Assembly (NCBI GenBank): GCA_021779655.1
Contig: JAJYAF010000205.1
Coordinates: 1 to 5,105 of the forward strand
Reading direction: 5' to 3'
DNA: 5,105 nt
Origin: Pseudomonadota bacterium
GTDB taxonomy: Bacteria > Pseudomonadota > Alphaproteobacteria > Acetobacterales > Acetobacteraceae
Shown piece after piece: positions 1-4,447 of this stretch (positions are counted from its first letter, which is position 1; each line of letters starts with the position of its first letter). The position numbers were made by a program, and so were the translations under genes. The notes under the pieces were generated by a model, which did no database searches, had not been told where the DNA came from, and saw only the letters and a program-made list of their open reading frames with translations.

Positions 1-673
1 TTTCGTTGATGGCGGCCTTGACGATGGGCGGGCCGCCGAGATGGATGCGCCCGGTGCCGCGCACCATCACCAGTTCGTCGGAAAGGGCGGGAATATAGGC
101 GCCACCCGCCGTGCAGCCGCCGAACACGGCGGAAATCTGCGGCAGCCCGGCGGCGGACATCCGGCATTGCTGGAAAAACGTGCCGCCGAAATGGTCGCGG
201 TCGGGGAAGACCCGGTCCTGTTCCTGCAAATACGCGCCGCCGCAATCAACCAGATAGACGCAGGGGAGCTTGTTCTCGAACGCGATCTCCTGGGCCCGGA
301 AATGCTTCTTCACCGTTTCATGAAACAGCGAGCCGCCCTTTACCGTCGCGTCATTGGCGATGATCACGCAAGGCTGGCCGCAGATCACGCCGATGCCGGT
401 GACGATCCCCGCGCAGGGCACTTCGTTATTGTATAATCCCCAGGCGCCGAGTGATGAAAATTCAAGAAACGGCGATAGCGGATCGACCAGATGATCGATG
501 CGCTCCCGTACTGGTATCTTGCCGCGCTCGATATGGCGGAGGCGCAGCTTCTCACCGCCGCCCGCAGCCGCGTGGCGGTGGCGGGCGCGCAGTTCGTCCA
601 GCAATGCCGCGTAGGCGGCGGCGTTACGCTCAAACGCCTCGCCGCCGCGAATCCTGGTCTCGAGTACAGGCAA
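1..673 (-). CDS. Acyl-CoA carboxylase beta (carboxyltransferase) subunit, methylcrotonyl-/geranyl-CoA carboxylase type; 3' end outside window
   Basis: The N-terminal 224 residues are visible; family members run to about 530-540, so the C-terminal half lies beyond base 1. The family moves a carboxyl group from biotin, carried on a separate alpha subunit, to an acyl-CoA, typically 3-methylcrotonyl-CoA (leucine breakdown) or geranyl-CoA (terpene breakdown). Visible marks: GGGE (38-41) and RHIERGK (46-52) near the N-terminus, NDATVKGG (107-114), [11 protein letters not shown] (121-131), VDCGGAY (142-148), VFPDRDHFG (155-163), MSAAGLPQI (172-180), the glycine-rich [14 protein letters not shown] (187-200) forming part of the CoA/oxyanion site, and [10 protein letters not shown] (212-221). 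The start is TTG: an in-frame TAA lies at 719-721, no ATG or GTG occurs before codon 85, and GGGAGGGG sits just upstream. The resulting N-terminus, MPVLETRI, fits the family as I remember it. Several usually fixed positions differ ([10 protein letters not shown] where SGGAxLPxQD is usual), suggesting a side branch rather than classical MccB. Family is certain, substrate is not. Confidence 0.93.
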   Translation of the reverse strand, partial: MPVLETRIRGGEAFERNAAAYAALLDELRARHRHAAAGGGEKLRLRHIERGKIPVRERIDHLVDPLSPFLEFSSLGAWGLYNNEVPCAGIVTGIGVICGQPCVIIANDATVKGGSLFHETVKKHFRAQEIAFENKLPCVYLVDCGGAYLQEQDRVFPDRDHFGGTFFQQCRMSAAGLPQISAVFGGCTAGGAYIPALSDELVMVRGTGRIHLGGPPIVKAAINE

Positions 674-680
674 AAGCTGG

Positions 681-688
681 CCCCTCCC
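681..688 (-). promoter_or_regulatory. Ribosome binding site that fixes the TTG start of the carboxylase gene
   Basis: Read on the minus strand this is GGGAGGGG. Its GGAGG core ends 9 bases before the TTG codon at 673-671. It is the only good Shine-Dalgarno match between the in-frame stop at 719-721 and the conserved N-terminal block, so it supports the unusual start codon. Confidence 0.7.
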
Positions 689-712
689 GGCGCAGCTTGA
701 TGCTGGCCCCCT

Positions 713-731
713 GGCCGGTTACATAACGGCC
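713..731. promoter_or_regulatory. Inverted repeat, possible regulator operator
   Basis: The sequence GGCCGGTTACATAACGGCC is a near-perfect palindrome: GGCCgGTTA, a CA centre, then TAACGGCC, with one unpaired G. Its core GTTACATAAC (718-727) is a perfect palindrome around CA. The half-site TATGTAAC recurs at 835-842, 30 bases before the acyl-CoA dehydrogenase start, so one regulator might bind at both ends of the divergent spacer. Which regulator family is not visible; no regulator gene lies in the window. Confidence 0.45.
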
Positions 732-748
732 GCTGGCCGGGTGGACAA
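720..748 (-). promoter_or_regulatory. Candidate sigma-70-type promoter for the carboxylase gene
   Basis: On the minus strand TTGTCC (748-743) is followed after 17 bases by TATGTA (725-720). This matches the -35 box at 4 of 6 positions and has the right spacing, but the -10 match is only 3 of 6. Transcription would begin near 713, leaving a leader of about 40 bases before the TTG start. The -10 box lies inside the inverted repeat at 713-731 and the -35 box touches the one at 748-762, an arrangement typical of repressor control. This is inferred from sequence only. Confidence 0.35.
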
Positions 749-762
749 TGGCTGCAAGCCAT
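748..762. promoter_or_regulatory. Perfect inverted repeat ATGGCT-GCA-AGCCAT, possible operator
   Basis: Two perfect 6-base arms (748-753 and 757-762) flank a 3-base centre. The repeat abuts the candidate -35 box of the carboxylase promoter. Its size fits a dimeric helix-turn-helix repressor site, but a short palindrome in GC-rich DNA can arise by chance. Confidence 0.3.
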
Positions 763-871
763 GCCGGCCAGCGCGCCCGGGCGCCGCCACGCCCGTCCTT
801 GCGCGCATCCCGCCCCAACGCCCCATAACCAACGTATGTAACCCGACGTCTTGTAGAAGGTTTGACCGCAA

Positions 872-2047
872 ATGCCCGACGACCGCACGACCTCTTCCAC
901 CGAATACCCGCATCTCGTCTTCCGGGAGGAGCATGAGCAGCTGCGCCGGACGGTGCGGCGCTTTATCGACGAGCGGGTGATCCCGTTCGGCGATGCCTGG
1001 GAGGAGAGCGGGTTCATCCCGCGCGAAACCCTGCGGGAGATGGGCGAACTGGGGCTGTTCGGCATTCGCTACCCCACCGAATATGGCGGCAGCGCCATGG
1101 ACACGCTGGGCACCGTGGTGCTGGCCGAAGAGCTGGGGCGCTCGACTTTCGGCGGCTTCGCCGCCTCTGTCCTCGTGCATACGGACATGGCTAGTCCGCA
1201 TCTCTACCACGCCGGCACGCCCGAGCAGAAGGCGCGCTACTTTCCGGACATCATCGCCGGCAAGTCCATCGCCGCCATCGCGATGACGGAGCCCGACGCG
1301 GGGTCCGATCTTGCCAGCATGCGCACCACCGCCGTGCTTCAGGGCGATCACTGGGTGCTGAACGGCGCCAAGATGTTCATCACCAACGGCGTCCATGCGA
1401 ATGTTTATTTCGTCGCGGCGAAAACCGGGGCATCAGGGCGCAATCACCAGATTTCGATGTTCATCGTCGAAAAAGGCACGCCGGGCTTTTCCGTCGCCCG
1501 GCCCCTGAAGAAAACCGGCTGGCTGTGCAGCGACACGGCCGAGCTGGCCTTCACCGATTGCCGCATTCCCGCCGGAAATCTTATCGGCGAAAAGGATAAG
1601 GGGTTCTATTCACTGGTGAAGAACCTGCAGAACGAACGCATCACCCTGGGCGCGCAAAGCATTGGCGAGGCTGGCAAGGCGATCGAGCTGACCCTGCAAT
1701 GGGTGCAGCAGCGCAAGGCGTTCGGCGCCAGCCTATGGGATCAGGGCGGCGTACGCCAGCGCCTGGCGATGCGCGCGGCGCAGGTGGAGGCGGCGCGCGC
1801 CTTCCTCTACGGCGTCGCATGGCGAGACGCCCAGGGCGAGCGCGTGGCCAAGGAGGTCTCGATGCTCAAGGCCCTGTGCGGCACTCTCGTGAACGAGGTC
1901 ATGTACGATTGCGTGCAATTCCACGGCGGGATGGGATACATGCGCGAGACGATAGTGGAGCGCATGTCACGCGACGCCCGGGTGCAGGCGATCGGCGGCG
2001 GCGCCACCGAGGTGATGCTGGAAGAAGTTGCCAAGCGCATGGCCTGA
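872..2047 (+). CDS. Acyl-CoA dehydrogenase, long-chain/isovaleryl-type active site
   Basis: A complete 391-residue FAD flavoenzyme that would introduce an alpha-beta double bond into an acyl-CoA and pass electrons to ETF; cytoplasmic, as there is no signal peptide or membrane segment. Domains in order: N-terminal helical (about 17-125), middle beta domain with MTEPDAGSD (138-146) and WVLNGAKMFITNG (161-173), C-terminal helical domain with QQRKAFG (279-285) and FHGGMGY (350-356). The usual catalytic Glu near the C-terminus (YEGT in medium-chain enzymes) is replaced by IGGGATEV (374-381), with Gly376 at the key site. Glu255 in LQNER (252-256) aligns with the base used by long-chain and isovaleryl-CoA dehydrogenases, so the enzyme should be active. 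The GFYSLVKNLQNER stretch resembles mammalian LCAD. An AGAAGG at 855-860, 11 bases before ATG, is a moderate ribosome site. The divergent carboxylase beta gene suggests a branched-chain or terpenoid-like acyl substrate, but this is unproven. Confidence 0.95.
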   Translation: MPDDRTTSSTEYPHLVFREEHEQLRRTVRRFIDERVIPFGDAWEESGFIPRETLREMGELGLFGIRYPTEYGGSAMDTLGTVVLAEELGRSTFGGFAASVLVHTDMASPHLYHAGTPEQKARYFPDIIAGKSIAAIAMTEPDAGSDLASMRTTAVLQGDHWVLNGAKMFITNGVHANVYFVAAKTGASGRNHQISMFIVEKGTPGFSVARPLKKTGWLCSDTAELAFTDCRIPAGNLIGEKDKGFYSLVKNLQNERITLGAQSIGEAGKAIELTLQWVQQRKAFGASLWDQGGVRQRLAMRAAQVEAARAFLYGVAWRDAQGERVAKEVSMLKALCGTLVNEVMYDCVQFHGGMGYMRETIVERMSRDARVQAIGGGATEVMLEEVAKRMA

Positions 2048-2100
2048 CCCCTGGCAAAAGGGTCAAAAGCGAAAGGTTTGAGCGCACGGCCCTGAGCCTC

Positions 2101-2141
2101 CGGGCGGCGCCTGCTTTGCATCCTGCAAGCCGCGCCGCCCG
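2101..2141. terminator. Long hairpin between convergent genes, probable bidirectional terminator
   Basis: CGGGCGGCGC (2101-2110) pairs perfectly with GCGCCGCCCG (2132-2141). Inside, after a small CT/C internal loop, GCTTTGCA (2113-2120) pairs with TGCAAGC (2124-2130) with one bulged base, leaving a TCC loop. It lies 54 bases after the acyl-CoA dehydrogenase stop and 13 bases after the short-chain dehydrogenase stop on the other strand. No T-run follows on either strand, so it is not a textbook intrinsic terminator; it may act with Rho or protect 3' ends. Confidence 0.65.
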
Positions 2142-2153
2142 ATAAGACCCGAT

Positions 2154-2951
2154 TTAGCCAATCATGCTGTACCCGCCGGAAACCGAGAGCACCTGCCCGG
2201 TCACATGGCCCGCCGCCTTCTTCGAGGCGAGAAACACGACAGCATTGGCGATGTCCTGCGGGCGCCCGACCTTGCGCAACGGCAGCGATTTGGCGATTTT
2301 CTCGAACTGGTCGGGCGTGAACATGCTATTCGCTTCGGACCACATACTCACACCGCCAACCTCGTCATCGGAATTGGGAATGGTCACGCCAGGGCAGACA
2401 GCATTGCAGCGGATGCCGTAGCGGCCATTCTCCTTGGCCACCGTTTTCATAAAGCTGTTGATGGCCGCCTTGCAGCCGCCATAAACCGCCTCACGCGGCT
2501 CGCCCTGCCGGCTCGCGTCGGAGCTGATGGAGACAATGGCCCCGCTATTGCGCGGGATCATCGCCTCCAGCGCGGCATAAGTGCAGTTGAGCACGCTGAC
2601 ATAGTTGATCTGAATGACTTTTTGCCAGAAGGACGGCTCGGTCTGGGTGAAAAACATCATCTTGTCCCAGCCGACATTGTTGACGAGAGCATCCAGGGCG
2701 CCGTGCTTGTCCGTGGCGGCTTTGATCAAAGCCTTGACCTGGTCGAACTGAGTCACATCCGTCTGCCGCACCGTGGCGGAGGCGGCGCCCATCTTGAGAG
2801 CCAGGTCAGCGGTCTTCTGCGCCTGGTTGGTATCGATGTCGCCGATGGTGATGTTGGCTCCCTCATTCGCGAAGGCGAGCACGATGGCCCGGCCGATATT
2901 CGAGCCCCCCCCGGTGACGACGACCGATTTGCCCTTGAGATCGAGATCCAT
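2154..2951 (-). CDS. Short-chain dehydrogenase/reductase, BadH-like
   Basis: A complete 265-residue classical SDR, expected to be cytoplasmic, oxidising a secondary alcohol (often a 3-hydroxyacyl-CoA) or reducing the ketone with NAD(H). Visible elements: cofactor loop TGGGSNIG (13-20), Asp38 at the end of the second strand (IGDID, favouring NAD over NADP), Asp65 in TDVT, NNVG (91-94), and the catalytic tetrad Asn116, Ser144, Tyr157, Lys161 (YGGCK). The GWD after NNV, the TEPSFW segment (104-109) and the C-terminal TGQVLSVSGGYSM resemble 2-hydroxycyclohexanecarboxyl-CoA dehydrogenase (BadH) as I remember it; 3-oxoacyl-ACP reductase-like SDRs are the alternative. The reading frame stays open further upstream to about 3194, but the ATG at 2951 is chosen because GGAAGGA lies 6 bases before it and the SDR fold starts at once. 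It is the last gene of the minus-strand series, separated by 164 bases from the preceding gene, so it may also have its own promoter. Confidence 0.93.
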   Translation of the reverse strand: MDLDLKGKSVVVTGGGSNIGRAIVLAFANEGANITIGDIDTNQAQKTADLALKMGAASATVRQTDVTQFDQVKALIKAATDKHGALDALVNNVGWDKMMFFTQTEPSFWQKVIQINYVSVLNCTYAALEAMIPRNSGAIVSISSDASRQGEPREAVYGGCKAAINSFMKTVAKENGRYGIRCNAVCPGVTIPNSDDEVGGVSMWSEANSMFTPDQFEKIAKSLPLRKVGRPQDIANAVVFLASKKAAGHVTGQVLSVSGGYSMIG

Positions 2952-3115
2952 TGCAAGTCCTTCCGTGTGTTGTTCTTCTGTCGAAAAGGGCCCGGGGCGG
3001 CTCATGCCGTCGCGCCAGGCGGACCTTCCAATGGGCGGAAGACTATCTGCCTGGCAACCATTTGGCAAACGGCGGCAGGGTCCTGGCAGCCGTGGAAACG
3101 GCTTCGTCCGCCTCC
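2952..3115 (-). other. 164-base intergenic leader of the SDR gene
   Basis: No credible gene is present; the open frames crossing it are extensions or shadows of neighbours. On the minus strand it holds two TTGCCA hexamers 11 bases apart (3068-3063 and 3057-3052); the first is 17 bases from TAGTCT (3045-3040), a weak possible promoter for the SDR gene. The SDR ribosome site GGAAGGA is at 2964-2958. A small hairpin lies at 3088-3103. Whether transcription runs through from the upstream genes cannot be decided from sequence. Confidence 0.4.
3088..3103 (-). other. Small hairpin just after the carboxymuconolactone decarboxylase family gene
   Basis: AGCCGT and ACGGCT form a perfect 6-base-pair stem with a 4-base loop (TTCC on the transcribed strand), beginning 12 bases after the stop codon at 3116-3118. 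No T-run follows, so at most it is a partial terminator or a 3'-end stabiliser that would lower expression of the SDR gene behind it. It could be chance. Confidence 0.25.
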
Positions 3116-3499
3116 CTATTCCTTGAGCAGCCCGCGCTCGCGCAGTACGCCCTCGGCGACGCGGATACCCTCCACCCCGGCCGGAATGCCGCAATAGATT
3201 GCCACCTGAAGCAGCACCCCTTCGATCTCCGACATCGAGCAGCCGTTGTTGATCGCCCCGCCGACATGGGTCTTGAGCTCCGTTGTGCGGCCCATGGCGG
3301 CGAGCAGGGCCACAACGAGCATGCTCCGCGTCTTGGCCGGCAGCTTGCCATCCCCCCAGACCTCGCCAAAGCAGTATTCCTCCGTCAGTTGCCGAAGGCC
3401 GCGGTTGAAGCTGTTGGCGGTCTGCTTGCGGCGTTCATAGTATTCCTCGCCGAGCGTTTTCTTCAAGATCTCCTGCCCGATTTCGGTACGCTTGGTCAT
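3116..3499 (-). CDS. Carboxymuconolactone decarboxylase family protein (PcaC-like)
   Basis: A complete 127-residue protein, the normal length for single-domain PcaC. True PcaC decarboxylates 4-carboxymuconolactone to the enol-lactone in the protocatechuate branch of the beta-ketoadipate pathway; many family members act on other, unknown substrates. Visible family marks: LPAKTRSML (53-61), ELKTHVGGAINNG with His78 and Asn84-Asn85 (74-86), and EIEGVLLQVAIYCGIPAG (91-108). The CxxC pair of AhpD-type peroxidase relatives is absent, so decarboxylase- or isomerase-like chemistry is more likely than thiol chemistry. The ATG at 3499 is supported by AGAAGGAG (3514-3507), seven bases upstream. It starts 28 bases after the hydrolase stop and is surely co-transcribed with it. 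No other protocatechuate-pathway gene is visible, so the PcaC reaction itself should not be assumed. Confidence 0.9.
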   Translation of the reverse strand: MTKRTEIGQEILKKTLGEEYYERRKQTANSFNRGLRQLTEEYCFGEVWGDGKLPAKTRSMLVVALLAAMGRTTELKTHVGGAINNGCSMSEIEGVLLQVAIYCGIPAGVEGIRVAEGVLRERGLLKE

Positions 3500-3527
3500 C
3501 GTGCCACTCCTTCTGTAACCTGTCGTT

Positions 3528-4412
3528 CTATCCGGTAAAGCGATAGCGCAGCCCGTCCGTCCCGCTGACGATATGCCCCCCGACCGGACAGGGAAAATGC
3601 ACCGGCAGGATGAGCGTGTCGGTGTCCGCGACCTGGGCGAAGAAACGGCGGCGCGATCGCGCCGCCTGCGCCGGGTCCCAATCGAACGCGGTGGACCAGT
3701 CCGGCTCGCAGACCTGCAACGCATGGTGCATGAGATCGCCCGTCACCGACGCCCGCCTGCCACGGCTTTGGATGTTGACGCAGCAATGGTGCGGTGAATG
3801 TCCAGGCGTTGGCGTCAGGGTCACCAGATCGTCGAGCGCATAGTCATCGCCGACCAGCAGCGCCTGCCCGGCTTCAACCACCGGCAGGCAATTCATCCGC
3901 CAGACCCCACCGTGGAGATCCCGCCCGGCCTCGGCCTCGCGCTTCCAGGTATCGTACTCGCGGGCATGGAAGATGTATTTCGCGTTCGGGAAGGTCGGCA
4001 CCCAGCGTCCATTCAGCAGCCGCGTGTTCCAACCGCAATGGTCCAGGTGCAGATGGGTGCAGAAGACGAAGTCGATATCTTCGAAATGGAGGCCGGTGGC
4101 GTGGAATTCGTCGAGCCAGCGCCGCTTGGGAAAATCGAACGGCGGCTGGTAATTCTTGTCCTCGCCGGTGCAGGTATCGATCAGCATCGTGTGGTGCGGC
4201 GTGCGCACGATGAAGCTGCGGTAGGTGATGACAAGGCGCTGGGAGGCGCGATCGAAGACCTGTCCCGGCATCCCGTCGAGATGGCGCATGGCGCGAGCGT
4301 GATCGTAGGTTTGGAAGAAATCTTGCGGCCGCCGCCACGGGCCGTCACGTTCGACGATGCTGCTGATGACAGCCTCGCCGAGTTGCAGCGGGGGCATCGC
4401 CGGAGGGTTCAT
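3528..4412 (-). CDS. Metallo-beta-lactamase-fold hydrolase, AHL-lactonase-like di-zinc enzyme
   Basis: A complete 294-residue metallo-hydrolase with the whole di-metal ligand set: HLHLDH (His120, His122, Asp124, His125), His205 in TPGHS, Asp226 in TGD and His272 in PVHFP. This pattern is shared by N-acyl-homoserine lactonases (AiiA type), methyl parathion hydrolase-like enzymes and many uncharacterised lactonases or esterases. The protein is longer than AiiA (about 250), with an extra N-terminal part (1-60) and a loop around residues 85-110. There is no signal peptide, so it should be cytoplasmic. The start at 4412 is the first usable in-frame codon after the upstream gene; it has no good Shine-Dalgarno sequence and overlaps the stop of a 12-codon mini-ORF (ATGA), suggesting coupled translation. 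Between a hydroxyacid dehydrogenase and a decarboxylase-family gene, a metabolic lactone or ester substrate is more likely than a quorum signal. The fold is sure, the substrate unknown. Confidence 0.93.
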   Translation of the reverse strand: MNPPAMPPLQLGEAVISSIVERDGPWRRPQDFFQTYDHARAMRHLDGMPGQVFDRASQRLVITYRSFIVRTPHHTMLIDTCTGEDKNYQPPFDFPKRRWLDEFHATGLHFEDIDFVFCTHLHLDHCGWNTRLLNGRWVPTFPNAKYIFHAREYDTWKREAEAGRDLHGGVWRMNCLPVVEAGQALLVGDDYALDDLVTLTPTPGHSPHHCCVNIQSRGRRASVTGDLMHHALQVCEPDWSTAFDWDPAQAARSRRRFFAQVADTDTLILPVHFPCPVGGHIVSGTDGLRYRFTG

Positions 4413-4447
4413 GCCGCGCGCCTGGCTGTGTCGCGCGTTATGGTCAT
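4409..4447 (-). other. 12-codon mini-ORF bridging two genes through ATGA overlaps
   Basis: The ATG (4447-4445) overlaps the TGA stop of the upstream dehydrogenase as ATGA, and its own TGA (4411-4409) overlaps the ATG of the metallo-hydrolase as ATGA. The encoded peptide is MTITRDTARRAA. Terminating ribosomes could restart at each overlap and so reach the hydrolase start, which lacks a clear ribosome site. The arrangement is directly visible; its function is inferred, and the peptide itself is probably meaningless. Confidence 0.35.

Larger units (their letters stand above)
711..771. repeat. Three copies of CTGGCCGG in the divergent spacer
   Basis: CTGGCCGG occurs at 711-718 and 733-740 in the same orientation, 22 bases (about two helical turns) apart, and inverted at 764-771. 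A related CTGGCCCC lies at 702-709. The clustering is visible directly. A regulatory meaning is conjecture, since GGCC-rich octamers are common in DNA of this composition. Confidence 0.35.

Noticed and set aside
719..1396. Minus-strand open frame (225 residues) opposite the acyl-CoA dehydrogenase start and the divergent spacer
   Set aside because: It is the reverse shadow of the flavoenzyme gene, rich in Gly/Ala/Arg with no motifs.
2952..3194. N-terminal extension of the SDR frame by about 80 residues
   Set aside because: The extra residues are Arg/Gly/Pro-rich and unlike any SDR; the ATG at 2951 has a good ribosome site and begins the Rossmann fold directly.
2205..3197. Long plus-strand open frame (330 residues) opposite the SDR gene
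   Set aside because: It lies antisense to a gene with a full set of SDR motifs, shows no recognisable domain, and is the kind of shadow frame expected in GC-rich codon usage.
3500..3724. N-terminal extension of the PcaC-like frame into the hydrolase gene
   Set aside because: The extension overlaps conserved C-terminal hydrolase sequence, and the ATG at 3499 has an excellent AGAAGGAG site and gives the normal family length.
3528..4412. Quorum-quenching AHL lactonase as a specific annotation
   Set aside because: The metal ligands are shared by many lactonases and esterases, the protein is longer than AiiA, and the neighbours are catabolic genes with no quorum-sensing gene in sight.
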